64,000 nt of DNA from Guptibacillus hwajinpoensis (GCF_001039475.1 NZ_LELK01000001.1:1762819-1826818); one strand, 5' to 3'; positions 25,927 to 35,282 are shown, numbered from the stretch's first letter. Numbers and translations: made by a program. Notes: a model not told the origin generated them from the letters alone.

Positions 25927-25979
25927 AAAAAGCGGGTGGTGCCAGGCACCACCCGCTTTCTGTTGGATATTGTCGAACA
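25927..25979 (+). repeat. REP-like palindrome, copy 3 (perfect 15-bp stem)
   Basis: AAAGCGGGTGGTGCC (25929-25943), one A, then the exact complement, followed by TGTTGGATATTGTCGAACAAG. The most symmetric copy. Confidence 0.85.
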
Positions 25980-25992
25980 AGATTTGAAGAGG

Positions 25993-26472
25993 TTAATCAA
26001 TCGGGTCTTCCGCTTTACCATATCGAATAACATCATAGATCGCCATGCCATCGCTAGGTTTCCCGTCATCATTCTTATACGGCATTAACGAAAAGAAAAC
26101 GAAATAGAACGAGAAATAAACAAACTGTCTAAATATTAAAGATTCAGGAAGAACATCGGTCAGAATAAGGTAATTTATGATTAACATTAGGATTAAGTTA
26201 AATCCGCTACCTGCAAAATAAATTAAGACATGTGCCCATGTTTTGTTGTACGATAACTTGTCGTACTGACACCACCCTTCCATAAAGTATCTTTTCCGAA
26301 TTTCAAGTGGTCCGATATCAATAATTTTCTTCCCTGTTCCGATACTAAATTTAATTCTTCCACCGAATAACCTTGCAACCAACACATGTCCAGCTTCATG
26401 GACAAAGGTCACGATCGGTAAGATGATAAAGAAGTTCACAAAGAACATTGGAATATCGCTAAATGTAAACAT
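25993..26472 (-). CDS. M50-family membrane metallopeptidase
   Basis: Integral membrane protein of 159 aa with the zinc motif HEAGH (25-29) inside the first helix region, then two to three further helices and a PSDG motif near 141-144. PSDG may supply the third ligand, in place of the NPDG typical of site-2 proteases. Without a PDZ domain it is a minimal M50 protease. It could be a resident membrane protease; no substrate is evident. ACGGAGG precedes the ATG. Monocistronic. Confidence 0.8.
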   Translation of the reverse strand: MFTFSDIPMFFVNFFIILPIVTFVHEAGHVLVARLFGGRIKFSIGTGKKIIDIGPLEIRKRYFMEGWCQYDKLSYNKTWAHVLIYFAGSGFNLILMLIINYLILTDVLPESLIFRQFVYFSFYFVFFSLMPYKNDDGKPSDGMAIYDVIRYGKAEDPID

Positions 26473-26946
26473 AGATAACCTCCGTTATTTTTCGATTTAG
26501 TTCAGTTAATCAATTCAGATTTATATAAATGCAATCGAGATTTGCGTATTAAAAGTTATTACTACTCTTCACCTGAAGTACCTCTCTATTCACCTCACCC
26601 CCTTTTTTAACCAAAAAAAAAGCCGAAAAGGAATCGTTCTCCTTTTCGGCTTATGTCCGACACTAGTTGTCCGGATCATTGCTACCTAATTTATAGTTTT
26701 AGTATTGTCTCTACCTATTTTATAAACAGACTTATTTCGTTTTGAAACAACTTGTATTTAAAATTGCTATCTAACGTACCTTTATGATCTTATCGCATTA
26801 ATCGCTTTTCTTTTTAAGACCGAACATTCTATTTCAGTCCCAGTAACCTACTGTAACGTAACCTTGTAGCACAAATCAACAGTACAAATTTTCCTCTTTG
26901 TTAGTTCAGTTTACATACCAACTAGTTCAAGGTATCTAGCGTGCTA
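26473..26946. other. 474-bp gap with one terminator
   Basis: It contains the terminator at 26612-26652. The stretch from 26653 to 26946 is AT-rich, with no frame carrying a ribosome site on either strand. Confidence 0.5.
26612..26652 (-). terminator. Terminator facing the SDR gene
   Basis: Minus-strand AAGCCGAAAAGGA and complement, followed by nine T. It lies 295 bp after the SDR stop, leaving a long 3' tail. Confidence 0.8.
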
Positions 26947-27693
26947 TTAAACGTTTGCAGAACCCAACGTCATTCCGCCATCTACCACCATTTCTGTGCC
27001 AGTGCAATACGAACTTTCGTCTGAAACAAGAAAAGCAGCCGCTCTTGCAATTTCAACAGGTTGTCCAATACGCCCTAATGGGATGGAATGATAGAATTCT
27101 GGAACGCCTTCACCCTGCGTTGCCATCTTCGTTTCAACTCCACCGGGATGAATCATGTTAACCCTAATACCTTTTGGCCCTAGTTCAATGGCGGCTGATT
27201 TCGACATCGCAACAACCGCTGCTTTCGTCGCTGCATATGCACTTGAGTAGCCAATCGGAGCAAATGCGGAGATGGAAACATTGTTCACAATAGATCCTTT
27301 CTTTTGCTTTTCCATTACGGGAATAACCGTCTGCATTCCTAGAAAAACCCCTAGTTGATTCACATTGATTAATTCTTGATACTCTTCTATCGTCAACTCC
27401 GTAAAAGCTTTCCGTTTCAAAATTCCCGCATTGTTAATAAGTCCATCAAGACGACCAAGTTGATCTTCTATCTCGTTCATCGCTGCTCTCCAATTTGATT
27501 CCTTTGTCACATCAAGCTCAACTGGATAGGCACGATCAACTCCGATCGATTCGGCTGCTTCTTTAGCATTTTCAAATGTACGCGCCCCAATAACCACTCG
27601 CGCACCTAATGCTGCTAGGTGTTCAGCGATCGCTATTCCTTGGCCACGGTTACCTCCCGTAACTAGAATCACCTGATTTTTCAAATTTGGCAT
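26947..27693 (-). CDS. Short-chain dehydrogenase/reductase
   Basis: Classical SDR of 248 aa: VTGGNRGQGIAIAEHL for the nucleotide, DVTKES for adenine-ring contact, NNAG (about 87-90), catalytic Ser in NNVSISAFAP, YAATK with Tyr and Lys, and a C-terminal GTEMVVDGGMTLG. It resembles 3alpha/20beta-hydroxysteroid and glucose dehydrogenase-like enzymes. The Ala-Arg after the second strand (IGARTF) suggests NADP preference. The substrate is unknown. GAAGGAGAG precedes the ATG. Monocistronic. Confidence 0.88.
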   Translation of the reverse strand: MPNLKNQVILVTGGNRGQGIAIAEHLAALGARVVIGARTFENAKEAAESIGVDRAYPVELDVTKESNWRAAMNEIEDQLGRLDGLINNAGILKRKAFTELTIEEYQELINVNQLGVFLGMQTVIPVMEKQKKGSIVNNVSISAFAPIGYSSAYAATKAAVVAMSKSAAIELGPKGIRVNMIHPGGVETKMATQGEGVPEFYHSIPLGRIGQPVEIARAAAFLVSDESSYCTGTEMVVDGGMTLGSANV

Positions 27694-27774
27694 ACGCTCT
27701 CTCCTTCATCACTTTTCGTACAATCACTTTATTATAGTAATAATATAATCAATATTTAAGAGTTGAAACTGAAA

Positions 27775-27800
27775 AGACGACATTCAATTGAATGCCGTCT
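27775..27800 (-). terminator. Hairpin downstream of repeat copy B
   Basis: AGACGACATTCAATTGAATGCCGTCT, one mismatched pair, with TTTTCAG on the minus strand. Possibly the distal terminator of the SSS operon. Confidence 0.55.
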
Positions 27801-27819
27801 GTTTAAAAGGGTCTTTTCT

Positions 27820-28072
27820 AAAGGCTCTTTTCTAAAAGATTGTTGCTTCTGAAATAATTATTGAATTAACCACACTTCTTATTGGAGCGGAAGGATGCTC
27901 GACTCCTGCGGGACTAGCGGGACAGGTGAGACCCCCACAGGAGCGTTAGCGACGAGGAGGCTCACCGCCCGCCCCGCGGAAAGCGAGCATCCTGGAGCGG
28001 AAATTATCCCACTCATATAGCAACAATGTCTACGAAAAGAGCCTTTCTAAAAGATCACTCATATAGCAACAA
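27820..28072 (-). repeat. Composite repeat copy B (with GC-rich core)
   Basis: Element 27820-28046 is the inverted counterpart of copy A. The ends are AAAGGCTCTTTTC and GAAAAGAGCCTTT. The core 27893-27993 runs from GGATGCTCG to CGAGCATCC. The flanking direct repeats GGAGCGGAA (27884-27892 and 27994-28002) are identical. A 17-bp piece of the right arm, CACTCATATAGCAACAA, is repeated at 28056-28072. Confidence 0.87.
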
Positions 28073-28120
28073 CCTTTTGGAAAAAAGCGTGTTAAAAAGT
28101 TAATCGATCTGAAAACCCCT

Positions 28121-28348
28121 CTACTCTTTTTGTTGGTAGAACTCCACAATTGGACGGATGGCTATAAAAAGACCTGCAACAATCAGCCAGCCAAATGACA
28201 CATATGTCCAACCTTTAAAGAAAGATAAGCTATAGTCATAACCTGTTGCAAACATAATCCCTGGAAAGATGATGATAAAGACTAGCGTTAGCCCGAGCGC
28301 CCAGCGTATACATACCTTAGCGTCATTACTTAGCTGCTCTTCCTGCAT
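28121..28348 (-). CDS. Small two-helix partner of the SSS symporter
   Basis: A 75-aa membrane protein with two hydrophobic helices (about 14-35 and 44-64), a charged N terminus and a C-terminal FYQQKE. Such small proteins often follow SSS symporters in Bacillus and are thought to be an accessory subunit. ATG 28348 has GAGGAGG nine bases upstream and overlaps the symporter's end by 23 bp, so translation is coupled. The frame stays open upstream inside the symporter gene, but that part is out of register with any start signal. Confidence 0.8.
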   Translation of the reverse strand: MQEEQLSNDAKVCIRWALGLTLVFIIIFPGIMFATGYDYSLSFFKGWTYVSFGWLIVAGLFIAIRPIVEFYQQKE

Positions 28349-29891
28349 AATCAAATTCCTCCTCTTCTTCAAGTTCTTCAACCTCAACCTCATCATCAAA
28401 GCTTCTAAATTTATCTTTTAACGTATCAAAATCAAATTCCTCATTTGCGATTAACCCATGCCCAACTGAAATCAAGCCGCTAACGAGAAAGACCGTGATA
28501 TTACCGAAAAACATTGGCTGAAGCTGACCTAGAGAATTCACCGTAATTTCTCCAACAATCAACTGAGCAGATGTCATCCAGGCTGTCACACCGAAGATGA
28601 ATCCGAATAATGCTCCATAAAATGTACCCGTATTCGTCGCTTTTTTCCACATAAGTCCAAGCGTGACTGGAATAACGGCACCACTTACAAAAATGCCCAT
28701 CGCCATGTAAACAAAACTTAAGCTAATGCCTACGTAAAATAATAAAATAGAAATGAGACCCATCATTAAGCCAAAACTGAGCGTTACTTTTCGAGAGACG
28801 TTTAAGAGTTTCTGGCTACTCGCTTTTGGATTAATTGAATGACGATAGATGTCGGTGACAATGATATTGGTGATTGCCGTTAGCTCTGCAGCACCTGTCG
28901 ACATCACAGCCATAAACAACATTGCAAGAAATAAGATGGATCCCACACTACCTAACAAATGAGCTGCCATTTCCGGTGCTACAGAATCTGGAGAACCAAC
29001 ATTTATACCTAATCCTGCTGCACTTACACCGAGAAATGTTGCGATCGCAAAAGGAATCGAAAACCACGCTAGACCACCGAATATGTAGGCTTTGGATGTA
29101 GCACTATCTTTACTAGCAATCGCTCGCTGCCAGTAAGCCTGGTCAACAAAAACAGCACCGAAGTTTCCGATAATGTTAATCATGCCGAAGAAAAGGCCTG
29201 ATACAGATGCCATCGTTAGCATTGAAGATGAAGGTGGTAAATCACGCAATCCTTCATATATAGGAGTAATACCAAATTTCGTATAAACGACAACCGCAAA
29301 GATCGTTAGAATGACAAAGATCATGACGGTGTTAAAATAATCTGCGATGAATGATGCTTTTAAGCCACCAATCATTGTATAGATCGTGAAGGTTAAAGGA
29401 ATTAAGAAGGCCGCTATAAACAAGTTCATTCCAGTTAACGAATTCAAGGCAATAGCACCCCCGAGAATAACCATAGCCGTTACAAGAATATTGGTCATTA
29501 GTGCAAAGATCATAATTAAACGATGGTTCTTTTGATCAAAACGCTGCCCAATGAATTCAAGAAAAGTATGTGCATTCGGTGCCCTTCGCTTTAACGTAAT
29601 CGCAACAATCGCAAATAATAATACTTGAATACAAGCTCCTGCTGCATACCAATAAGGTCCACTAATTCCATATTGATATCCCGTCGCAGATGACATCATG
29701 AGCGTAGCAGCCCATGTCCATGCTGCAATAATCGACGCACTCGTTAAACCTACCCCCATACTTCTTCCAGCTGTACTATATTGTTCTGCTGTCATTGATT
29801 GCTTCTTTCTGCGCTGCATGAAAAGGGTAATAGACACAAAGAAAATTCCAAAGACGAACAACAAAAGGTAACCAACGCTAGATGATAACAT
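28326..29891 (-). CDS. Sodium:solute symporter (SSS), urea-transporter-like
   Basis: A 521-aa SSS carrier with about 13 helices. It has AEQYSTAGRSMGVGLTSASI near the N terminus, ASIIAAWTWAATLM in helix 2, YTMIGGLKASFIADYFNTVMIF in the middle, and STGAAELTAITNIIVTDIYR in helix 9. These resemble the DUR3-type urea branch more than the proline or acetate branches; substrate remains inference. A 40-residue acidic tail (DDEVEVEELEEEEEFD) is unusual and cytoplasmic. TTGGAGGG precedes the ATG. It is operonic with the small overlapping protein. Confidence 0.82.
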   Translation of the reverse strand: MLSSSVGYLLLFVFGIFFVSITLFMQRRKKQSMTAEQYSTAGRSMGVGLTSASIIAAWTWAATLMMSSATGYQYGISGPYWYAAGACIQVLLFAIVAITLKRRAPNAHTFLEFIGQRFDQKNHRLIMIFALMTNILVTAMVILGGAIALNSLTGMNLFIAAFLIPLTFTIYTMIGGLKASFIADYFNTVMIFVILTIFAVVVYTKFGITPIYEGLRDLPPSSSMLTMASVSGLFFGMINIIGNFGAVFVDQAYWQRAIASKDSATSKAYIFGGLAWFSIPFAIATFLGVSAAGLGINVGSPDSVAPEMAAHLLGSVGSILFLAMLFMAVMSTGAAELTAITNIIVTDIYRHSINPKASSQKLLNVSRKVTLSFGLMMGLISILLFYVGISLSFVYMAMGIFVSGAVIPVTLGLMWKKATNTGTFYGALFGFIFGVTAWMTSAQLIVGEITVNSLGQLQPMFFGNITVFLVSGLISVGHGLIANEEFDFDTLKDKFRSFDDEVEVEELEEEEEFDYAGRAAK

Positions 29892-30119
29892 TTTTTCCCT
29901 CCAACTAATTTAATTACTAGTAAGACTAATACACTAATTGGAAGAAATCTGTAACTAAGTTAAATAATCTCACAATGAATTTTTTCATCTCTTCTGTAGA
30001 ATCCCCCTTTCAAGTTAGATTACCTCACATGCACGCTCACATTGTACTAACGTGAAAAAAATAGAGTAATTGTAATAATTAAGTTTATAGACTAACGATC
30101 TGAAACGAGGGATAAACCA

Positions 30120-30839
30120 ATGATTTATCGACGGAAAACTTACAAAATTAATCCGAATACAATGGACGAATTCAATGATTTTTTCCATACCTACCTTTAT
30201 CCAAACCAACTAAAACATGGAGCAAAACTAATTGGAAGATGGGCGAATGAAGCTCGCAATGAAATTACAGCAATATGGGCATACGATAGCTTCAGTCATT
30301 ATGAAACCATTGAAAAGCAAATTAGAACGAGTAGCTTGTATCTCAAAGCCCAAGAACAACAAAAGCAATTGGGAAAGCTCTATTATGAGAGTAAGCAGGA
30401 TTTTCTAACCACTACTGCTGAACCACATTCTTATCATCCACCTAAGCACATTGTTTCTGCTGCTTCCGTGATTCTAGATGATGCAAATAACATGTTATTA
30501 ATTAAGGGACCACGTAGAGGTTGGGAAATTCCAGGCGGGCAAGTAGAAGAAGGGGAGTCAATAATCGAGGCTGCTAAGAGAGAGGCAAAGGAAGAGTCAG
30601 GTGTTGACATTGAAATCGTGAAGTTCTGTGGCGTATTTCAGAATGTTGCCGCTTCAATCTCCAATAACTTGTTTTTAGCAAAAGCGGTCGGAGGAGAATT
30701 AGCCACTTCACCAGAAAGTCTTGAAGTAGGATTTTATCCAATAAATGTTGCGCTAGAAATGGTTACTTGGAATAACTTCAGAGAGCGAATTGAGTGCTGT
30801 TTAAACGCTAAAAACCAGCCATTTTTTGTTGGATTTTAG
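30120..30839 (+). CDS. NIPSNAP-NUDIX fusion protein
   Basis: Two domains in 239 aa. Residues 1-100 form a NIPSNAP-type dimeric ferredoxin-like domain (YRRKTYKINPNTMDEFNDFFHTYLYPNQLKHGAKLIGRW, split across the record). Residues 108-235 are a NUDIX hydrolase whose box spans about 140-162 (PGGQVEEGESIIEAA, then REAKEESGV) and fits GX5EX7REUXEEXGU. It hydrolyses a nucleoside-diphosphate-linked substrate in the cytosol; the NIPSNAP part may bring ligand binding or dimerisation. ACGAGGG precedes the ATG. Monocistronic with a strong terminator. The AT-rich gap 29892-30119 separates it from the divergent symporter. Confidence 0.82.
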   Translation: MIYRRKTYKINPNTMDEFNDFFHTYLYPNQLKHGAKLIGRWANEARNEITAIWAYDSFSHYETIEKQIRTSSLYLKAQEQQKQLGKLYYESKQDFLTTTAEPHSYHPPKHIVSAASVILDDANNMLLIKGPRRGWEIPGGQVEEGESIIEAAKREAKEESGVDIEIVKFCGVFQNVAASISNNLFLAKAVGGELATSPESLEVGFYPINVALEMVTWNNFRERIECCLNAKNQPFFVGF

Positions 30840-30845
30840 ATACGT

Positions 30846-30892
30846 GAAAACAGGGAAGAAGCAGCGAATTGCTTCTTCCCTGTTTTCTTTTC
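30846..30892 (+). terminator. Terminator of the NUDIX gene
   Basis: 17-bp arms GAAAACAGGGAAGAAGC and complement, then TTTTC. Confidence 0.9.
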
Positions 30893-31101
30893 ATAATAGT
30901 GGGTATTCATTTACGTACCCCTTTTTCGACGCATTTCGTGTTTATTCTACATAAAAAGGAGATGATGGAAAATACTGATAGGTGTGTAGGTAGCACACCG
31001 AATTAAGTGAGTTATCAGATTAAACCCCAACACTTTACACCATACTAATGGTAGTGGTAGAGTAAGTAATTGTGTTTAAAAAGAGATCAAAGGAGTCGAA
31101 T

Positions 31102-32631
31102 ATGAAAAATAAAGAAACTGGGCGAATTGATTGGCCCGTCTTTGGAATTAGCGGTGGGGTTCTTGTGCTCTTCGTATTTCTTGCACTTTTCGATATATCT
31201 TTAGTTGAAAACCTCGTAAGCTCAAGCTTTGCATGGTCTGCGAAATATTTCGGAGCTTTCTGGCAAGTATTGATGCTCGCAACCTTCTTCGTAGGAATTG
31301 GATTAGCTTTCTCGAAATATGGAAAAATCAAGCTAGGTGGCATTGATAAGCCTGAACTAAGCCTATACAAGTGGTTGTCCATTATTATGGCGACACTTCT
31401 TGCAGGTGGCGGTGTGTTCTGGGCAGCTGCTGAGCCGATGTATCACTTCTTAACAGTCCCTCCTTCTCAAGATGGGAAAGGGATCGAAGCAGGTACACAA
31501 GGTGCAGTTGATACAGCACTTGCACAAAGTTTCATGCACTGGGGTTTCCTAGCGTGGGCAATTCTTGGAACAATTAGTGCTGTTGTTATGATGTACGGTC
31601 ATTACCATAGAGGCATGCCAATGAAACCGCGTACGCTTCTATACCCAATTTTCGGTGAGAAAATTCGCAATAGCTGGTTCGGAACACTCGTTGATGCGTT
31701 TTCTGTTATCGCTGTTGCAGCGGGTACAATTGGACCGATTGGATTCTTAGGATTACAGGCAAGCTATGGTTTGCAGGAAATCTTCGGAATACCGAATCAG
31801 TTCAGTACACAATTTTCAATCATTCTAGCGGTTGTTGTAGTATCAACGATTTCAGCTATAACAGGTCTTTATAAAGGAATTCAGTACTTAAGTAGTTTTA
31901 ATGTCCGTCTTGCAATTGGTTTGATGGTCTTTATCGTGATCTTCGGTCCTGGTGGTTTTATTCTAGACCACTTTATCTCAGGATTTGGTGTTTACATTAC
32001 TGAATTTGTAACGATGAGTACGTTCCGTGCAGATACTGGTTGGCTTTCATTCTGGACAGTCTTCTTCTGGGGCTGGTTCATTGGATATGGTCCTATGATG
32101 GCAATTCTCGTAAGTCGTATTTCAAGAGGACGCACTATTCGAGACATTATCATTGCAGTATCGATTTTCGCACCAGTCATTTCAACGTTCTGGTTTACCG
32201 TTCTTGGTGGATCTGGAATATTCTTTGAACTAACGAACGCTGGATCTATTTCTGAAGCATTGAATGCAGCAGGTAACCCAGCAGCAATGTTTGCAATTAC
32301 TGAGCAGTTCCCGCTTGCAAACATTATTTCACCATTGTTCTTACTTCTAACGATTCTATTCGTTGTAACGACAAGTGATTCAATGTCCTACACGATCGCA
32401 ATGGCCGTTACAGGTGAAGGCGATCCGAAGAGATGGCTTCGCGTGTTCTGGGCAATTCTGATGGGTAGTGTTGCTGTAATCCTATTGATTACAGGCGACA
32501 GCGGTATTACACAGCTGCAGAACTTTATCGTCGTAACTGCAGTTCCAGTATCCCTTCTCCTCCTTCCAATGATTTGGCTAGCGCCAAAAGTTGCAAGAGA
32601 ATTGGCGAAGGATCAGAACATCAAGAAATAA
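31102..32631 (+). CDS. BCCT-family transporter
   Basis: Betaine/carnitine/choline transporter of 509 aa with twelve helices, driven by Na+ or H+. Signatures are GGGVFWAAAEPMYHF in helix 4, the FMHWGFLAWAIL stretch, and WLSFWTVFFWGWFIGYGPMMAILVSRISRGRTIR around helix 8 (quoted segment shortened in function: WFIGYGPM and SRGRTIRD). It lacks the long regulatory C-terminal tail of BetP and ends soon after helix 12. ATG 31102 has AAAGGAG; ten in-frame codons upstream are not used. The next gene downstream is a 3-hydroxybutyrate dehydrogenase, but a terminator separates them. Osmoprotectant uptake is the usual role. Confidence 0.88.
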   Translation: MKNKETGRIDWPVFGISGGVLVLFVFLALFDISLVENLVSSSFAWSAKYFGAFWQVLMLATFFVGIGLAFSKYGKIKLGGIDKPELSLYKWLSIIMATLLAGGGVFWAAAEPMYHFLTVPPSQDGKGIEAGTQGAVDTALAQSFMHWGFLAWAILGTISAVVMMYGHYHRGMPMKPRTLLYPIFGEKIRNSWFGTLVDAFSVIAVAAGTIGPIGFLGLQASYGLQEIFGIPNQFSTQFSIILAVVVVSTISAITGLYKGIQYLSSFNVRLAIGLMVFIVIFGPGGFILDHFISGFGVYITEFVTMSTFRADTGWLSFWTVFFWGWFIGYGPMMAILVSRISRGRTIRDIIIAVSIFAPVISTFWFTVLGGSGIFFELTNAGSISEALNAAGNPAAMFAITEQFPLANIISPLFLLLTILFVVTTSDSMSYTIAMAVTGEGDPKRWLRVFWAILMGSVAVILLITGDSGITQLQNFIVVTAVPVSLLLLPMIWLAPKVARELAKDQNIKK

Positions 32632-32636
32632 GCTAT

Positions 32637-32668
32637 GGAGGCGCACCCTTTAGGGTGCGCTTTTTTTG
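32637..32668 (+). terminator. Terminator of the BCCT gene
   Basis: GCGCACCC, TTTA, GGGTGCGC, T7. Confidence 0.92.
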
Positions 32669-32688
32669 GTGTGTTGTGCGGTTTGTGG

Positions 32689-32735
32689 TTCGCGGGTGCC
32701 TGTCACCACCCGGTTTAAGTCGACAAATGGCGAAA
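32689..32735 (+). repeat. REP-like palindrome, copy 4
   Basis: CGCGGGTGCCTGTCACCACCCG then GTTTAAGTCGACAAATGGCGAA. It sits between the BCCT terminator and the next promoter. Confidence 0.82.
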
Positions 32736-32797
32736 TATCTTGGGAGTGTTTTGGGTATCCTAACAATTGATAATGGATATCTAAGGAGGATGCAGCA

Positions 32798-33574
32798 ATG
32801 CTTGAAGGTAAGTGTGCATTAATTACTGGCTCTGGTCAGGGAATAGGATTAGAAATAGCAACAGAATTTGCAAAGGCTGGCGCGAAGGTGATGTTAAATG
32901 ACATCAACGAAGATACGTTAAAGGAATCGGTTGAAAGCCTAACATCACAGGGATTTACCGCGGAAGGCGTAATTGCTAACGTTGCAAAAGAAGACGATGT
33001 GAAGAATGCAATCGATGAAACCGTTAAGAAATTTGGTCGTATTGATATTCTCGTGAACAATGCTGGTATTCAGCACGTTGCACCAATTGAAGAGTTTCCA
33101 AGCGAAAAGTTTAGTCTTATTCTAGACATCATGCTAAAAGGTCCTTTCTATGCAATTAAACATGCTTTTCCAATTATGAAAGAACAGGGCTATGGTCGAA
33201 TTCTTAACATGGCTTCCATTAATGGTCTTATTGGGTTTGCAGGTAAAGCTGGCTATAACAGTGCAAAACACGGCATTATCGGTTTGACTAAGGTAACGGC
33301 CCTTGAAGGAGCAGATCACGGAATTACAGTGAATGCCATATGTCCTGGATATGTAGATACTCCCCTAGTACAGAATCAGCTTGAGGATCTAGCCAAAACC
33401 CGTAACATTGAGAAAGAGAAAGCGTTAGAACAAGTTATTTACCCTCTCGTACCACAGAAACGTTTGATTCAGGTACAGGAAGTAGCAGATTATTCAATCT
33501 TCCTCGTTAGCGAAAAGGCAAAGAGCATTACAGGACAGGCTGCAGTAATCGATGGTGGTTATACAGCTCAGTAA
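32798..33574 (+). CDS. 3-hydroxybutyrate dehydrogenase
   Basis: SDR of 258 aa that oxidises D-3-hydroxybutyrate to acetoacetate with NAD+. The NAD motif is TGSGQGIG, followed by NNAG (about 88-91), catalytic Ser in NMASING, and YNSAKHG. The family-specific segment ALEGADHGITVNAICPGYVDTPLV, followed by QNQLEDLAKTR and VIYPLVPQKRLI, separates it from general SDRs (quoted in parts). TAAGGAGG precedes the ATG. It converges with a GntP permease gene that often accompanies it. Together they suggest use of polyhydroxybutyrate breakdown products. Confidence 0.92.
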   Translation: MLEGKCALITGSGQGIGLEIATEFAKAGAKVMLNDINEDTLKESVESLTSQGFTAEGVIANVAKEDDVKNAIDETVKKFGRIDILVNNAGIQHVAPIEEFPSEKFSLILDIMLKGPFYAIKHAFPIMKEQGYGRILNMASINGLIGFAGKAGYNSAKHGIIGLTKVTALEGADHGITVNAICPGYVDTPLVQNQLEDLAKTRNIEKEKALEQVIYPLVPQKRLIQVQEVADYSIFLVSEKAKSITGQAAVIDGGYTAQ

Positions 33575-33589
33575 GCTTATACAAATGAG

Positions 33590-33634
33590 AAAATCCCCGC
33601 CGATCTCATATCGAGATCAAACGGGATTTTTTCT
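33590..33634. terminator. Bidirectional terminator
   Basis: AAATCCC and GATCTC segments pair with GAGATC and GGGATTT between the convergent dehydrogenase and permease genes. Confidence 0.78.
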
Positions 33635-33651
33635 TTTCAATTCCAATTCAA

Positions 33652-34941
33652 TTAATTAATTCCCATCATTGCAAGGAAAATAATTGCGATGGTAGCTATC
33701 ATCGGAATAATTAGACCGACGACGAAAACATCTTTATACGAATCTTTATGCGTTAATCCTGTTACGGTGAATAGTGTTAGCAAGGCGCCGTTATGTGGCA
33801 GAATCGAAGCGCCTGAAGCAACGGCCGTGATTCGGTGGAATGCTTCAAGACTCATGTTATTGTTAACTGCAATGTTGTAATACTCTTGCCCAAGAGCTTC
33901 AAGAGCAATACCCATACCACCTGATGCGGAACCTGTAATCATAGCGAGCAGTTGAACTGCGAATGCTTCTGAGAAATAAGGACTAAGTGGTATCGCAAAG
34001 ATAAGGTCTTTTACCGCTTCAAATCCCGGTGAAGCTGTTACAACAGAACCAAAACCAACAGCAGCACTCGTATTGATCGTTGCCATTACAGATCCTGAAG
34101 CACCGCCATTAATCGCTTTAATAAACTGTTTGTAGTTCTTAAAGTTAAATAACATGATGAGCACAATACCGATTAGAAGTGCGATAAGAATGCTTAGGTT
34201 TTCGAATGCGTTTAGCGTTATAACGACAGCAATAAGCGGAATAACCGAAAGAATCCAGTTAGGAAGCTCTTCCTCATTGATGCTTTTAACTTCGTTAGAT
34301 CCTTTTGGCTCTGTAAATTTCTCATCATTTTTGTTTAGCTGTTTCTCACGGAACTTCAGATAGAAATAGCCACCAACCGCCATGATTAATCCAGCAACTA
34401 TTCCTAGGATGGGAGCTGCCATCGTAGACGTTTTAAACGTGTTTATTGGGATTATGTTTTGTATTTGTGGTGTACCTGGTAAAGCAGTCATTGTAAATGT
34501 AAAAGCCCCGAGCACAAATGTAGACGGGATAAGTTTACGAGATACGTTAGCTTGACGGAACATCGCAACTGCTAATGGATAAACAGCGAATACGACAACG
34601 AATAGACTAACTCCGCCGTAAGTTAGAATGGCTGCTGATAGAAGCATACCCAGAATGGCGCGTTTCTCACCTATTAGATTTGAAATTTTGTAAGCAACCG
34701 ATTGTGCCGCCCCTGTGTCCTCCATTAACTTACCAAAAATCGCCCCGAATAAGAAAATCGGAAAATAAGCTTTGGCGAAGTCTACAAAGCCTGCCATATA
34801 CGTATCGGTATATGTAGGTAGAATATCCATACCGCTCAATAATGCCACAATACCCGACACTAGTGGAGCGATCCATATAATTGACCAGCCCATGTATGCA
34901 AGCAGCATCAAGAGTGCTAATCCAACAATAATACTAATCAT
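33652..34941 (-). CDS. GntP-family permease
   Basis: Twelve-helix carrier of 429 aa for small hydroxy-acids. GntP features are FGAIFGKLMEDTGAAQSVA, FVLGAFTFTMTALPGTPQIQN, INTSAAVGFGSVV, ITGSASGGMGIALEALG, and SGASILPHNGALLTLFTVTGLTHKDSY. The position next to 3-hydroxybutyrate dehydrogenase makes 3-hydroxybutyrate or a related ketone-body acid more likely than gluconate. GAGGAGG precedes the ATG. Monocistronic and convergent. Confidence 0.88.
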   Translation of the reverse strand: MISIIVGLALLMLLAYMGWSIIWIAPLVSGIVALLSGMDILPTYTDTYMAGFVDFAKAYFPIFLFGAIFGKLMEDTGAAQSVAYKISNLIGEKRAILGMLLSAAILTYGGVSLFVVVFAVYPLAVAMFRQANVSRKLIPSTFVLGAFTFTMTALPGTPQIQNIIPINTFKTSTMAAPILGIVAGLIMAVGGYFYLKFREKQLNKNDEKFTEPKGSNEVKSINEEELPNWILSVIPLIAVVITLNAFENLSILIALLIGIVLIMLFNFKNYKQFIKAINGGASGSVMATINTSAAVGFGSVVTASPGFEAVKDLIFAIPLSPYFSEAFAVQLLAMITGSASGGMGIALEALGQEYYNIAVNNNMSLEAFHRITAVASGASILPHNGALLTLFTVTGLTHKDSYKDVFVVGLIIPMIATIAIIFLAMMGIN

Positions 34942-35030
34942 AGCTGATTTGCCTCCTCAAATTCTTATGTCTGTTTTACTATGTCCAATCTAGGCAAATC
35001 TAAATCGACAATAATCGATCTGCGCACCCT

Positions 35031-35075
35031 GCGCGTGCCTGTCACCACCCGAATTAACTCGAATGCACCCGAATG
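35031..35075 (+). repeat. REP-like palindrome, copy 5
   Basis: GCGCGTGCCTGTCACCACCCG then AATTAACTCGAATGCACCCGAATG. Confidence 0.8.
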
Positions 35076-35104
35076 ATTATACCCCGTTGAATATATTTTG
35101 AAAC

Positions 35105-35146
35105 CAGTGCCTGTCACCACCCGAGTTATGTAACTATTTGTCGAAT
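35105..35146 (+). repeat. REP-like palindrome, copy 6
   Basis: CAGTGCCTGTCACCACCCG then AGTTATGTAACTATTTGTCGAA. The downstream arm shares ATGTAACTATTTGTC with copy 7. Confidence 0.8.
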
Positions 35147-35246
35147 AAATCTAAACTTTCCATCTATGCTTATGACCCTTGTTGTGATAGCAATTAGGAA
35201 GATGTTTTGTGTGTAAATAGGTGTGTATAATCACCATTTTATTTCT

Positions 35247-35282
35247 AAAAAAAAGAGCAGATCCCCGCTGGGACATGCTCTA
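35247..35282 (-). terminator. Terminator of the MerR-SRPBCC operon
   Basis: Minus-strand AGAGCA/TGCTCT and CCC/GGG hairpin, then eight T. Confidence 0.82.

Noticed and set aside
30957-31012. 14-codon frame with AAAAGGAG upstream of the BCCT gene
   Set aside because: Strong ribosome site, but too short to judge and no codon pattern suggesting a regulatory leader peptide.
31102-34941. BCCT, 3-hydroxybutyrate dehydrogenase and GntP genes as one operon
   Set aside because: A strong terminator and a REP-like copy separate the first two, and GntP is convergent.
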